Assembly: GCF_958979055.1 (NCBI RefSeq)
Contig: NC_084899.1
Coordinates: 1,376,501 to 1,440,500, forward strand
Length of the DNA stretch: 64,000 nucleotides
Reading direction: 5' to 3'
Source of the DNA: Alnus glutinosa
Taxonomy: Eukaryota; Streptophyta; Magnoliopsida; Fagales; Betulaceae
Below, one piece after another: positions 1-12,521 of the stretch (the first letter of the stretch is position 1; each line of letters begins with the position of its first letter). The position numbers and the translations under genes were made by a program. The notes below the pieces were generated by a model. It had not been told where the DNA came from, searched no databases, and saw only the letters and a list, made by a program, of their open reading frames with translations.

Positions 1-904
1 GTCGCCATATGTTTCCAAGGTCAATGACCCAATACAGTGGTCCATCATGCTTAAACAATTTGGCAAAATGGTCTCGGGGAAGTTGCTAACTGGCTGAATC
101 TTCTAATCGGATCGGGTCAAAATCACATGCTCATCTCATAAAAATCAAAGCATATGAAAAACACATAGACTTGTAAAATATATGAACAGAATACCATTAA
201 CAAATACACTGCGATCGATATTAATCTAATTTAATGAAGAATCGTGTCAATCTGATCAAAATGAAAGGAATAAAAATGCCATTTTTTTTTTTTGTTGCTT
301 TCTAATTTAGTGTTTGAACGAAGAGGGACATTCAACTTAAGTGTTCGAAGTTCACCTGTCTCTTACCAAATTATAATATTATAATTAATTATAGATACAC
401 AAGTTTTTCTTGTTATTTTATTTTATTTATTTTTTTTAAAAAGTATTGTTTGGGTACTATAACTTTAATAAGTTTTTTACAAATTGATGTAACGAGACTT
501 ATTGTACAAGTCACTAAAATATAAATTATAGCCCACCTTAGTACCTTACACTCGTTTCTATAAAATATGAATCCCAAAATATTTTTCAAAAATAAGGTTA
601 AGGAAATAAAAATCTTGAAATATTGATAGAAATTAATTTTATAGGTGAGTGAGTTGTATGAAATTTCTTATGGATTTCTGTCCCTAAAATATTATAATAA
701 TTCTTTTTACTTGTTATTTTGTTCTTTTCCTGAAAATGTTAAAAAGAAAGAAATAAATAAATAAAGAAGAAGAAAAAGATGGCGCGGGTAAAGAGAGGAA
801 AAGTAAACGAAAGTCCCACATCTTCTTCCTGGTTTCCTTCTGCCAATGGTGACCGCCAGACCGGTCTTTACCAACCAGCCAACACGAGAGCTGTCGCCCA
901 AACC
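1..904. other. 5' flank of the MKK2-like gene, no gene seen
   Basis: AT-rich non-coding DNA. I see no exon-like reading frame, RNA gene or recognisable element. It holds only short homopolymer runs. It should contain the distal promoter of the + strand kinase gene that follows. Confidence 0.5.
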
Positions 905-1003
905 TGATTATTATTTAACTAATTTCTTGATCTCTCTCCCCTGAAACCCTAGCTTGACCCCCAATCATTTTCCTTAGCAAAGGCTCGCTACGACTCTGCA
1001 ACC

Positions 1004-1040
<37 letters not shown>

Positions 1041-1043
1041 AGA
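905..1043 (+). promoter_or_regulatory. Core promoter and 5' UTR of the MKK2-like gene with an (AG)17 tract
   Basis: A TATA-like TATTTAA lies near 910. A pure (AG)17 tract spans 1006-1039 and ends four bases before the ATG at 1044, so it falls in the leader. GA/CT tracts in plant leaders and promoters are bound by BBR/BPC (GAGA-binding) proteins, which makes a regulatory role possible. The transcription start is not determined. Confidence 0.45.
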
Positions 1044-4000
1044 ATGAAGAAGGGAAGCTTAATGCATAACCTCAAGCTCACTCTCCCTCCTCCCGAAGAG
1101 GCGTCCTTGGCCAATTTCCTGTAGCTCTCTCTATCTCTGCCACTCCATAATGTTGTGTATGCGTTTTAGCGTTTCTTTTTTGGCTTATTGTGGTTGTGGG
1201 TTCGTGGTAGGACTCAGAGCGGTACGTTTATGGATGGAGATCTGCTCGTGAACAGGGACGGGGTTCGGATTGTCTCTCAGAGCGAAGTTGAAGCTGTAAG
1301 ATTTGATATTTTGGTTTCAGTCTCTGAAATATTTGTTTTTTTTCTCAGCTCAGTGTTCTTGCATTTCATTACTGGAATATGATTCTGGTACAAAAAGGGT
1401 ATCTACGCTGTTTCCTTTTCTGCAATCTGGGTGTTTTGAATTTTAGCTTCTCTCTTTTTTTTTTTTAGCTTCTCTGTGTTCAAATTATGCATCACTCGGA
1501 AAAGGGGTACTTGTGATACTTCTTTTTCTGCAATCTGTTTGAGATCCACTGATCTGTGTATTTCGTATTTGTCAAATAATGAGTTTAATATATGTTCTGC
1601 CCTGAGTTTTTCCCTGCATAAGATTTTCTTTGTTTTTGTTTCATGTGTTTGCCTATGTGTTCAGCCACCCCCCATCCAGGCAGCAGACAACCAGTTGAGT
1701 TTAGCAGAATTAGACACGATTAAAGTTATTGGAAAAGGAGCTGGCGGAATTGTGCAATTGGTGCAGCACAAATGGACTGGCCAGTTTTTTGCATTGAAGG
1801 TAGTGCAAAATTTAACACTTATCATGCATTTTCTTTTTATGTCATTCACCCTCTAGATTTCCAGTCAAATGTCTTCTTAATGTAATTTAACAAAGGCAGT
1901 GTCCTTATCGACTTCTCCTAGTTCGGATTTCGTGCAGTATCTACACAACTGTGTTAATTTTTGATGTCTCTTCTTTGCAAGGTAAAGTGTTTGCTTTGTC
2001 ACAAGCATTGCATTGGGCATCCAAAACTTATGAAGCTTTTTCAGTTGGGAATAAAAAATAGATTACAGAGTTCTTGAATCTATTTCTTTTTCATTCATAT
2101 CTAACTCTTGTTTTGTCTTTTCATCATTCATCCTCTGTGTTTCCAGGCAAAGTATCTTCTTTTGCCTTATACCATGTTTTGAATTTTAGAACGATATTCA
2201 TGTTTACCCAAAAATGGATGTTCAAAAGGTTGCAAACCTTGGGCTTTACATTTTCGAGATGAGCATCGAGATCTCTTTCTAAGCCACCTCTTATTTCTAC
2301 CATCTAATGGAACCCATTTGGTTTGCCTCTTTTTTTGTTTTTTTAAAACAGGTAATCAAAATTATCATTAAAAACCAAAGGCGCAACCTGGGTACATATG
2401 GAGTATACAAGAGAAACACCTAGTTAGAATGAGAAAAAAAGAACAAGGAAATTGTGAAAGCTAAAGCATCAAAGGAGATAAAAACGCAGCTGTCCAAATA
2501 TAAAGAGTATTGAAAAATAAAGCACACTCCTGTTTGCTTTTTAGAAGACATCAGTGCAGCATTATTTCATCAGAAATCAATGGAAACAATTTCATAGTTA
2601 AAACAGTTATCTCAAATTTTACACTTTTTTTTGTTACTCTACGACACTGAGTCAAGGTTCCTTCAATCAGCGTGAAAGGCTAGTTCCATGTGGAATTGTT
2701 TATCCTTATGCTTTTGCATATTTTTGAGCCATCCAACAGTATACTGTTGTTGAACATTTATGCTTGTTCTATTGTTTGCACGTCTTCCTCACTTTCTCAT
2801 TGGTTCTTATGTATTCTCCTATGTTCAGGTCATTCAAATGAATATTGATGAGGCTTACCGCAGGCAAATTGCTCAGGAATTGAAAATTAATCAGTCAGCA
2901 CAATGTCCATATGTTGTTGTCTGCTACCAGTCTTTCTATGATAATGGTGTCGTTTCAATCATCTTAGAGTACATGGACGGTGGATCTCTGTTAGATCTTT
3001 TGAAAAAGGTTAAAACAATTCCAGAGCTATATCTTGCTGCCATCTCTAAGCAGGTGGGGAATTTGAAAATCATGTACTTGTTTGGAAGTCTATCTATAAC
3101 AAATATCAATTAAAACGTGTTATTTCCCTGTTCTTCCTATTCTTCATTTATGTAGGTGCTAAAGGGCTTGCTGTATCTTCATCATGAAAAACACGTAATC
3201 CATAGGGACTTAAAACCTTCTAATTTGTTGATAAATCATAGAGGCGAAGTCAAGATTACTGACTTCGGTGTGAGTGCAATACTGGAAAGCACCTCTGGGC
3301 AGGCAAATACTTTTGTTGGCACATATAACTATATGTCTGTGAGTAACTTAATTAATAAATCTTACGGAAGTTTTGATTTTCTCTTGTTTGTTACTTTTTT
3401 TCCCCTTATAGCTTTGAATAAGCGTTCCTATTTTGCGTATACATGAAATTTACCAGTTTTTCTTTTGTGCAATGTGTTTTATAGCCAGAGAGAATTATTG
3501 GAGGCAACTATAACAGTAAAAGTGACATTTGGAGTTTGGGACTAGTACTGCTCGAGTGTGCAACAGGTCAATTCCCATTTATACCACCAGAGCAGGGTGA
3601 ATTATGGACTAACTTCTATGAGCTCATGGAAGCTATTGTTGAAAAACCACCACCTTCTGCACCTTCAGATCAATTTTCTCCGCAGTTCTGCTCATTTATT
3701 TCTGCATGGTAAACATTAAATTTTGCAGTTTTCAGTACCTGAGTTTTTTAAGAGTCTGAACAGACTTCGTTACATTTCATTATATGTGTGGAGAAGAAAA
3801 GAAACAAATAGGCCGTTGTTCACTTGTGATGTTCATTCGTAGTCATGTCAAGGAAATTGCATCTTGCCAGACGTTAGTCTTTCATTCCCTGCCATTCCTG
3901 CCCTTTCCAAAAACGATGGAAAGATTGATAAACTGAGAAGTGTTCTTCAGCTTTTCTACATTCCAATTGATTGTTGATTATTGTATTGCATTTTTTTTTA

Positions 4001-4388
4001 TAAGTAAATTAGTAAGTAATTGCATGTTAGTCAAGTTGGTCAACATATTTGACATTTGGGTGCTTTCTTTGTATGTTTGCAACTTCTGATCTTATGAGTT
4101 TATGTACCCATCTTTGGGATCTTTTGTTTATTTCAGTGTACAAAAAAATCCAGAAGATAGACAGTCAGCACATGAACTTATGGTATGTATAATCCCTGTG
4201 TCTATTTTCCATCTTTATACTCAATGCAGAACAAATAAAGTAGGATGTGTGCTTAGTGATATTCCAAATCTGATGGCATGTTATTGTTGTTAACCCAGGC
4301 TCACCCTTTCATCAATATGCATGAAGACTTGGACATTGATCTCAAGTCTTACTTCACCAGTGCAGGATCTCCACTTGCAACCTTATAA
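1044..4388 (+). CDS. MKK2: MAP kinase kinase, group A (MKK2-like)
   Basis: Dual-specificity kinase that phosphorylates MAP kinases in stress and immune cascades. Exons 1044-1120, 1211-1295, 1665-1799, 2829-3053, 3156-3338, 3485-3708, 4137-4182 and 4299-4388 join in phase to 354 aa, all with GT-AG introns. The N-terminus [16 protein letters not shown] is a basic-plus-LxL MAPK docking site. Kinase marks are GKGAGGIV (77-84), Lys99, HRDLKPSN (190-197) and DFG (210-212). The activation loop has the plant MAPKK pattern T220-x5-T226 followed by FVGT. Length and sequence fit Arabidopsis MKK1/MKK2, closer to MKK2. The start is the first ATG after the GA tract and fits the family N-terminus. Intron 3 carries a LINE tail. 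A polyadenylation signal AATAAA is at 4554. The gene appears intact. Confidence 0.95.
2338..2535 (-). mobile_element. LINE/L1 3'-end fragment in intron 3 of the MKK2-like gene
   Basis: Poly-T followed by a segment with the pattern GGCGCAACC...GTACA...GTATACAAGAGAAAC. This is the reverse complement of the L1 3' end found repeatedly in this window, so the insertion is antisense to the host gene. No coding part is left and the duplication could not be delimited. Confidence 0.6.
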
Positions 4389-4582
4389 TACTTATCCGGT
4401 ATGTCCAAGTCTTGATTTTCACTACTGGACTTGAAAGTAGATATGTCTTACTTATGTGGGGTATGCTGTACTAGTGAATGTATAGACAAGTACGGAGAAA
4501 TGCATTCACTGGTATGCAGTTGGCATTAGGATTTTGTTGCTTCTATATTAAAGAATAAATTTCTTAGTGTGATGAAGTACAA

Positions 4583-4613
<31 letters not shown>

Positions 4614-5586
4614 TGCTGCTTTAGAAAAAATATTTTTAAACTCAAAGCTTTCTCTGATATTTCTTGCAGTTAGTTTTCTTAATTGGAACCAATGAGAAAT
4701 TTTTTTGGGTGAGTTACATAAGTCCCCCCAGAGTTTGACAGTAGCTTCAAATCAACCCTATATTTTTAATCTTATCAATGAAAACTTCGAACTTTAAGGG
4801 AAGTTTTAATGTTCTCCATCTGTACATATTTGTTAAATAATGACAAATGGAGGGCTTGCGATTTGCACAGAGTTGCATCTGGGCACAAAGAGACCAGCAC
4901 AACTTATTCCATTTTGCGAAAAAAAAGAAGGCCAAAAAGGGCTTGCAAAACTGTTTCCACTACCACTGCCAACGACCACCACAGCTTCTTGCTTCCAACT
5001 CTCAAATGCTCTTAGTCTCACAACAATGGAATTCAAATTCCATTGAATTTAGAAAGAACACAAGCCAGTAAAGAAAATCATCCTAGCAAATCTTAGGGCT
5101 GGCAAACTCCTTGCTAGCCATCAAGGTAAAAGCCTGCAAGCTGGCTCCAGGTAACACTAAGAATGCAGAAGCATTTTCAGTACAGTTCACATGCTGCACT
5201 CTGACATCCACCGTGTGCTTGCTGTTGCATCCCATGCAGTGCAAAGTGGGGTGAGAGTGGGTATATAAGGATGCAAAGGAACGTTGAGGCTGAGGAAGAC
5301 CTCTTTGGTATTGCCATGAGAGGTTTTTCTCTTTTGATGAATTTATGAAGGTTTTGTTTCCTATGAATATTGACATGCAAGCTTTTATCCTACAGAAAGA
5401 AAGGAGAATATCGAATCTAGATGTTTTAATAATCAATATCTTGTAATTTGGATATGTGGACAAGTTGTCTGTGCTCTTGGAAGGTCTAAAGACTATGATT
5501 TCTATTGTGAACCCTTTGTCATGAAGTAAGAACACAACCGAAGGTGTTTGATGACATGTCCAGCCCAGAATTATAAGCACACAATA
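4389..5586. other. 3' flank of the MKK2-like gene
   Basis: Contains the likely polyadenylation signal at 4554-4559 and a 24-base T run at 4588-4611. Short open frames around 4810-5580 occur on both strands and have no recognisable domains, so I do not call a gene. Confidence 0.5.
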
Positions 5587-5595
5587 TTGTCTGAG

Positions 5596-6343
5596 GGGTT
5601 AATGACACTTTACCTCTCCAACTTGAACCCATAAACTATCAAAATGTTTCGAGTTCTCCCCTCTGTCAGATCTTACTGTTATTTTGGATGGAAAATGTTA
5701 CATGTGCACATGAGCCGTTTCTTCTACCTAAAATACCCCCTAGTTTGAGGGTCAAAATTATGAAACTGCCCTAGACGGGGTTGCGGTCATGGTTATCCCC
5801 ACAACCCCTACAACTCCCCTTAAAATACCTCCATGTGACACCCTATAATCTTAGTCCCATGTTGGAAATATGAATTGCTCACATTGGGTCGGTAAATTAA
5901 AAGGTGCTATGGGTGTTAAGTCTCACATTGGTTCATTACGAGGTGAGACTGGACTCTATAAGTGATTATAGAAAGCTTCAATTGCAACTTGACTTGTTCT
6001 TTTGGAGTGATAGCTCAAATGTTGGCTAGCGCTTTTCCTTAGTACTATACCCTACCCTTCTATTAGGAGGTTCGGGGTGGCTACAACCCTCCAACAGAGG
6101 GGGTAGCTATGACCACCCTAGAGTATGGTAGTTTCTTAATTTTGTTCCTTAATCTGGGGGCATTTTTGGCACAAGAAACGACTCATGGGCATGTGACAGA
6201 CACGTGATGTTTTTGATCCAAAATAACACCAAATTTGATAAGAGGGGGCAATTCACAACATTTTTGTAGTCGTCGTGAGTTGTAGTTTGTAGGTTCAAGT
6301 GAGATTGGGATGGTAGTTTAAGGGGTTAAAGTGTAATTAACTC
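5596..6343. mobile_element. Non-autonomous foldback element, Mutator-like
   Basis: The ends are inverted repeats: GGGTTAATGACACTTTACC at the left pairs with the complement of the right end (GTGTAATTAACTC). The similarity continues inward as long arms (an ACATGTGCACATGAGCCG-type block near 5700 against its complement near 6180). Flanks are TTGTCTGAG (5587-5595) and TTGTCCGAG (6344-6352), a 9-bp duplication with one mismatch. Nine bases is the typical Mutator duplication size. No transposase is present. The centre is interrupted by an LTR-like segment. Confidence 0.65.
5834..6045 (+). mobile_element. TRIM-like solo LTR nested in the foldback element
   Basis: Starts TGTGACACCC and contains GGTGTTAAGTCTCACATTGG and GGCTAGCGCTTTT, which align with the LTR of the TRIM at 21268-21777 read on its - strand. 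It separates the two arms of the foldback. The right edge is approximate and no duplication was found. Confidence 0.45.
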
Positions 6344-6352
6344 TTGTCCGAG

Positions 6353-7993
6353 TCTTTTGGAAAGTTGTGGAAGTATAAAGGTGTTGAGTGGTGGGAGTCA
6401 TGCTGTTTGCTCAGGTAATAAGAGGTTATATAGATGTTTGAGGCCATGGAAAATAGAGGTTGTGGAGGTGGGAGAGCAATATGGTGATTGGATCTGGGTA
6501 CCGATAAACAAAGCAGTAACTAAATATAACGATTACAATCAAAATTTATGGCTGAATTGTATTGTTCATAGAGAAACTTTTAATTCCATTTATCTATTTG
6601 GATGATCCTGACATGATATATTTAAGTTCTCCATGACGTCTGGCACAATACTGTTTAATAAATCTTTTGCCTTAATAGAAGCAGGGAGTGATTAGATAAC
6701 TTGCATTAATCATTCTACTTTTTGCTTTGGCCTATTTATTATGTAGGCTGCCCAGGTAATGTGCCTGGGCACTTGCTGCCTTCCAAGTTCTCTTATTCTT
6801 TTATTTCTTTGGATTTTCTTCACCATCTTTTATTAAAAACAAGTTGTTCATATAGAGTAGGAGTGTGCAGTGCATTTAGTGACCAATAGATTTACCATCT
6901 GATTTGGGACTAACGTATATAATTCTTTGCTTTTGGTAGAGTTCCGACTTGCAAACTACTAGCCTATATAACTGAGAATGAAAAAGACAGCTTGCCAGAA
7001 GTTTTGAAGACATGGTGAATGATTTTTAGTGGTCTGTGACTGGAATAAAGGGAATCTCGAGCCCACCGGCAAGCACCATGGTATTTTTAAGGGTTGGGAG
7101 GCGGAGCATCCCAACCCTGAACATTTGGAATGTGAAGAGGAAAAGTATGATAGAGTTGAGGTTTATGATTTCAAGAACAGGCAGTGTTTGTGTACTTGCC
7201 TGAGATATCGCAGAATGTGATCTGTTGGTTAAACCTATAGAAATAATGACACTGCGAAATTATCCTTGAGGAACCTGATAAGATTTGTCTAGAACTGTCT
7301 ACTTGTTTTTAAAAAAAGAAAGTAAAATTATTTCTTGTTTTTATTTTTGGGTAGAGAGATTAGACTGTTCTCACTGATTTTGGGCTTGTTTTTTACTGGT
7401 TCTGTTCTATTATTTGAATGAGAACTACATTGTCCCACTCTCTGTGTTGTTTTTGCTCCCACCTTCATGCAAGAAGAATTTATAGTCTTAACTAGGTTTG
7501 GGAGCGTGATAGCCAAAAGATGATAGTGGAATTTGATTCATAGATAGTTTTTCAACCTGCTGCATGAGAAAACGAATCATCGGACGATGGAAATACAAAT
7601 CGAGTCCCAGCTAGGGCACCACTGGTGCTGGGGACGGTAACAAACCAGCAACCTGGCTGGAAAATGCTCTGGGGGGAAACAAATAAACCACGGTAGCATG
7701 GCAAGATCGATGGTGTCTGTCGATATGTAGGGTTTGTTTTGTTCTTACATGAGTAGAAAAAATGTTGTGTTACGAATTTTATGCAATCAAAAGACGGGTA
7801 GTCTAGTCTAGGGTCAAAAGTGCACCCGCAGCTAGCATCCTTCGTTAGTCTGTTAAATCCTAATGTTAAATCCTAATGGAGGGATTGAAAAATAAAATAC
7901 TCGCTGCAACTTTGGATAATTTAGCGGTAATATTGTTAAACCCATGACAGATCGGAAGAAAAGTGAAGTTCCTTATTTTCTATTAAGTACTAA
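6353..7993. other. Intergenic stretch, no supported gene
   Basis: Scattered short frames (for example + 6357-6605 and + 7029-7220) have no recognisable domain, splice support or homology that I can see. Read as intergenic between the converging MKK2-like and PP2C genes. Confidence 0.5.

Positions 7994-8042
<49 letters not shown>
7994..8042. repeat. (AAT)n microsatellite, about 16 units
   Basis: Uninterrupted AAT repeats directly beside a LINE-like tail. It probably grew from the A-rich end of that LINE. Confidence 0.9.
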
Positions 8043-8120
8043 TCTCTTATTAAAAGGTGGAGAGGAGCACAACCCAAATATATATGAGAAACCTAATTAA
8101 GGGGAACTAACTAAGCCGCA
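8043..8120 (-). mobile_element. LINE/L1 3'-end fragment
   Basis: ATTAAAAGGTGGAGAGGAG followed by CACAACCC and TATATGAGAAACC is a diverged form of the antisense L1 tail seen elsewhere (ATTAAAAAGCGCAGAGGGGC...GTATACAAGAGAAACC). Only the 3' UTR is left. Confidence 0.5.
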
Positions 8121-8241
8121 AGCAGCCCAGGCAAAAAAAAAAAAAAAATTTGCAAGGCTGGACCATGTTATTGATTATAACCATATTATATACTTCTGCT
8201 AACTTATCTAAAAAGTTATGGTAGATGGGTGAACTTGTTGC

Positions 8242-10308
8242 CTAGGTTTTTATTTTCAACTTCCTTTGAGCTTTCAAGTCAATGACTATTACGGTGATGT
8301 TGTCTTTGCTTCCCTTCTGGAGAGCAAGCCTTAAGAGGCACTCTGCTGCAGCTTGTGGTGCAGGATCAACACCACCTCTTTCTACAGGCAGGCTATTGCC
8401 ATGCTTTTTGTGCCACAGAAAGATCCGCTTTCTTGCAACATCACATGCCTCCTCGTTTGTCATGACATCCCATAAGCCATCACTGGCCAAAATAAGGCAC
8501 TCATCCTGCTTTGCCCGAGGAACCAACATCACTTCTGGATCCGGAATAACCCATGGTTTCAAGTATCTATCACCTGAGGACCATAGAGACAATCAGAATT
8601 CAGATAGACCACCTTCATCAGCATGGAATTAGAACATCTAAATCAAAGTGGTATAGCTTTTTCTGTATTTAAATTAGGAGTGCATGAATAATGGTTTCGG
8701 CGTTCCCAAATGATGGCGACGGCATTAACAAGATGCCATTGTATAATTGACACAAGCTCAATTTGCTCGTGATGCCACAAGAGGTCATGCCAGTCCACTC
8801 TCCTCGTCTTATACTCCTCTCATAGGTTTCACCTTAGAGGCATGCTCATACACTTTTTTGCCAGTCATCCACTGATATAGCTGGAGTGGTAAAAAGCATG
8901 CCCATGCTTAAATATGCGATGTCGGATACATTATATTCCAACGGGATCGAGGATTAAAGATGCATACCAATGGACCTGGAAGTTGCGAGAACGCCGAAAA
9001 CACGGGATCCATTCCATTGTATGACCTTGCCTCCTGCAGCTTCTATCCTTGCATGTTCGTCTTCTCTATCTGGCTGAAAGCAGCACGAAGGTGTAAATAA
9101 AGGTTAGCCTCTTAGCAAGGCCATCCCCATGTGAACGCCTATGAATAAGTGCAAAACTACAAAGACAAGCCTTACTTTGTGATCTACTGACAATGGCATA
9201 GGTACTTTTCCACGACACAAGACTGCTCTTGAATCCCCACAATTTGCAACTACAATGTGGGTTGAACATAAAATGGCAACCACGGCAGTAGACCCAACAG
9301 TTTCAGGGGCAATAGATTCTTGAAAAACCTCTGAGGCATCACTGTTGCTTCCATTACTGCCTCTGTGAGCTTCCCCAATTTCAGCATCAACTTTGAGAAA
9401 ACAATTCAAGATGGCTTTCTTCCACAGCTCCTGCCAACTATTCTCATTGCTTCCTCCATCAGACAAGCTCACTTTTGTGATTTCTATCTCCTCCATCAAA
9501 GCCAAATGGAGACGTTTGTGGCAATAATTTGCAACCTATGCAAACAAAGCCCCCTCAATGAAATCAATCAACTTGAACAAACACACAACATGTATAATCT
9601 GAACAGTAATTAGAAGGCAAGTAGCACAAGGCATACCTGACAGCCACCATGTCCATCATAGACGCCAAAGAAATGGGCATTTAATTGACTTAAATGATGA
9701 TTATTCACACCATTAGGAACATGGTCATTCAACAGCATTTGAGTAGGAACTTGTGAAAATCGGGGTACAACTGCGACAGCATCTTCCATCTTTGGCCTCC
9801 TTCCGCGCATAGTTGTGAAACCCCAAAGGGGTGGACAATCCAGTTCTAAAATGTTTTGGCTACTAGCTCTACATATCTTCTTTTCCTGCAGCAACTCGGG
9901 AGGTGCAGTAAATAATTTTGGATCAGATCCATTAGATCTATTGGCTTCCTTACCCTCAGGATCCAACACCATTGTGGAAGGATCTTGTGCATGCTGCACC
10001 TCAACATCCATCGTAGCAATGTTATCACCTTCCTTTTGAGTGACCAAATTTGATACAGTGGTTCCTCCTCCCCTGTTTTTTTCATCTTCAGATTCTGATA
10101 CTATACCAATTCCACTTTGACAATTATTACTACCGTAACCATAATTTCTACATGAAATTGACTCATAAGGTGGACTTGGTTTCGTTGTAGGTCTTGATAA
10201 CAAGGGAGTTGTGTTTGCCAGAAGCTTGAGCCCATTATTGATTTCCATCTGTGTTGTTACTACTGACTCATTACAGACCATATTACCTAGCCTAAATCGA
10301 CCTCCCAT
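8242..10308 (-). CDS. HAB1: Clade A protein phosphatase 2C, HAB1-type ABA co-receptor
   Basis: Mg/Mn-dependent Ser/Thr phosphatase that restrains SnRK2 kinases until trapped by ABA-bound PYR/PYL receptors. Coding exons 10308-9637, 9535-9176, 9073-8968 and 8573-8242 join in phase to 489 aa (Arabidopsis HAB1 is about 511). Metal-site motifs are MEDA near 190, DGHGG (218-222), GDSRAV, SDGLWDV and GSKDN. The receptor-contact tryptophan is present as W364 in [14 protein letters not shown]. The N-terminus RFRLGN...TTQMEI matches the HAB1 leader region. The frame extends upstream to 10377, but the ATG at 10308 fits the family better. Residue 375 is Thr (ATSRSIG) where HAB1/ABI1 usually have Met. The gene points towards the MKK2-like gene. 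A leader exon and ABREs lie upstream, consistent with ABA feedback. Confidence 0.93.
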
Positions 10309-10901
10309 ATCCCTTTTTGCCTTGTAGCAGTAAAACTCAACTTTCCAAACCCTCCAGAATAAACTACTAGTCCTCAACTAGTTTATCTCTCTCTCTTCTA
10401 ATATGGGTTGGACTCAATTAAACATACGATGGTTTCAGAGGTATGTAAATTGCCTTCAACAGGCAAGACTCACTTATTAACAAAAAGAGATGAAACAAAT
10501 TCTATGATCTGAGATAGAACCAACCTAGAAGATTGTACAAAGTGCAAACAAATTGGAGCTAGGGAGCAATAGAATAATATGAACCCTTATTAAAAAAGAA
10601 AAAGGATTTAAACTTCCATTATGTGAGAATCAAATAATATACTGAACCCACATGCTAGATATATGTAGATACCTCTAGACACTCGCTGGAGGCTTCTATA
10701 TCTAACCCCCAACAACCAGTGGGAGACGGGACTTAAAAAAAGAAAAAAAGAAAAAAAAGAAAAGAAGAAATATGAGCCTGATCAGATTGATTAGATATGA
10801 GAAAAAAATGTCTCAGTATCTAAGAAACACAAGAAAAAGAGGGGAAAAACAACAAAAACAAAATAGAGAATCCTAGAAGAAACGGGCAACAAATGGGTTA
10901 C

Positions 10902-11025
10902 CTGGATCTGAGGCAACCCATTTGAGTTACTTCCATGTGACCACCAAGGCACCAACTCTGTCATCACTCTCAGCACCTGCCACCAGCTCTCATTCTAGAA
11001 TCCCTCAAAAAACTTGTGGAAAACA
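10902..11025 (-). other. Probable non-coding leader exon of the PP2C gene with a uORF
   Basis: On the - strand a good donor (CAG|GTAACC) sits at 10902/10901, about 600 bp upstream of the start codon and just downstream of a TATA box. An ATG at 10976 opens a frame (MLRVMTELVPWWSHG...) that would act as an upstream ORF in the leader. Exon ends are inferred; transcript data would settle them. Confidence 0.4.
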
Positions 11026-11051
11026 CGTACAGTCTGTTTCTGAAACATTGT

Positions 11052-11232
11052 CAATATATATATATACTTTGTGAAAACAACGAAACTACAGACGAATGTA
11101 GGAGCTGTTCCTTACGGTTTCAAAACACTGCATAAAAGCGTGAGGAAGGAGAAGTGGCCAATGGAGAAGAACCTTATAAAGCGCACAAATGCAACAACTA
11201 CGTTAGCAGAAAAGCATACAAGCGCACGTGTC
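11052..11232 (-). promoter_or_regulatory. PP2C core promoter: TATA box and ABRE/G-box
   Basis: TATATATATA at 11052-11065 reads as a TATA box on the - strand. CACGTGTC at 11225-11232 is a G-box/ABRE core (ACGTGTC) about 165 bp upstream of it. ABREs bind ABF/AREB bZIP factors and clade A PP2C genes are usually ABA-induced. Confidence 0.5.
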
Positions 11233-11329
11233 CAACAGGGAGATACATATCCGATTTGTTAGAGAGAACAGTCGACGTAGCCCCTTGCTTGTGGGGAATT
11301 AGCTAGAGAGAACCGAATTAACAATAGTA

Positions 11330-11575
11330 TACTATTTGGACTAAAATAAAAAAATGATTTGGATTTGCGATTTTAAAAAATTTATTTTTATAAATAGTGA
11401 TTTTAAAATGTACAATTTGAAAATGTAATTTTTTAAAAACACAGTTAAACGCTTTAAAAAAAATCGTAATTTGATTTTTAAAATCGAAATTTAACCTTTA
11501 AAATTGTGCATTTTCAAAAAAAGATCCACTTGTCTACTCCTTAAATAAAACAGATTTTTTACGTTTTCAAATTGT

Positions 11576-11613
<38 letters not shown>

Positions 11614-11700
11614 AGAACAATTTCAAATGATTCATTTTTTATGATTTGGTTTAAAATCGCACTTTTTATCTTCGAAATCGCAATACCAAACACATCTTAA
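11330..11700. mobile_element. MITE-like foldback with TTTGG...GCGATTTT arms
   Basis: The left part reads TTTGGATTTGCGATTTT. The right part ends AAATCGCAATACCAAACAC, the complementary pattern. The interior is made of short AATCG/AAATTG inverted words and a long T run near 11579-11606. Borders and duplication are not resolved. Confidence 0.4.
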
Positions 11701-12521
11701 AAATCTACAAACTTACAAATCCAATTTAATTTAATTTAATTTTTTTTTTTTTTTGAAAAAGGTGTTTGATGTAATGTAAAGGTCAATTTAACTTTTTATT
11801 TTTGGTTGATCAAATGCCAAAGAAAACAGGACAGAAGAACAAAAAAAACAAGGAAAGTAGGCAAAGCTATTTAAGTGGGTTAATGCCATTGATGAGATAA
11901 CAACGGGGATAAAATTATCTCAATTTTAAGTGAAATGAAAAGGAATTATTTTATTGTTAAAATTTTATTTTATTACATGTAATGATATATATCGTGCCAC
12001 GCCATTTAAATTTTTTTAAATAACGTACCTATTTAAGTTCTAAAATTTAATTGACTCTTTATCCAACTACAAGGATAGGGAGGAAATGAGAATTCTTCCA
12101 CTAGTGTGAGTAGATGTGACCTATCTAGCTAGGTATTACACCATCCAATTCGCATGGCAAATAAGGGTAATGAATCTCAAGACACATATGGTGTAAATCC
12201 CATGCATATGGATCTCATATATATAGATCTCACATACACGAGTCTTACACTCGATATGTCTCACATCCAATGTGACGTAAAAATAACACATCTCGGCAAA
12301 TAAAGTAAATTGAGATACTAAAAAAAAAACGAGTAAAAGAAATGTGAGAGAGTCGTCGTGTGCTATTTTATGTACACACGCTTGTTTAATAGTCAAAATA
12401 ATCTCATAAATTGAGACTTTCACGGTTCATATTATTTATAATAGAGAGTCTGTTTACTAAAATTCTACAAAGAAAATGTCAGAGATTGGGTAGGCATTTG
12501 AAAGCAGGCCAGCGTAAAGGT

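Noticed and set aside
5083..5580. 165-codon frame on the - strand
   Set aside because: No recognisable domain, no splice or promoter context, and composition like random intergenic DNA.
7029..7220. 63-codon frame (MVCDWNKGNLEPTGKHHG...)
   Set aside because: Looks somewhat protein-like, but no family is recognised and no neighbouring exon could be joined to it.
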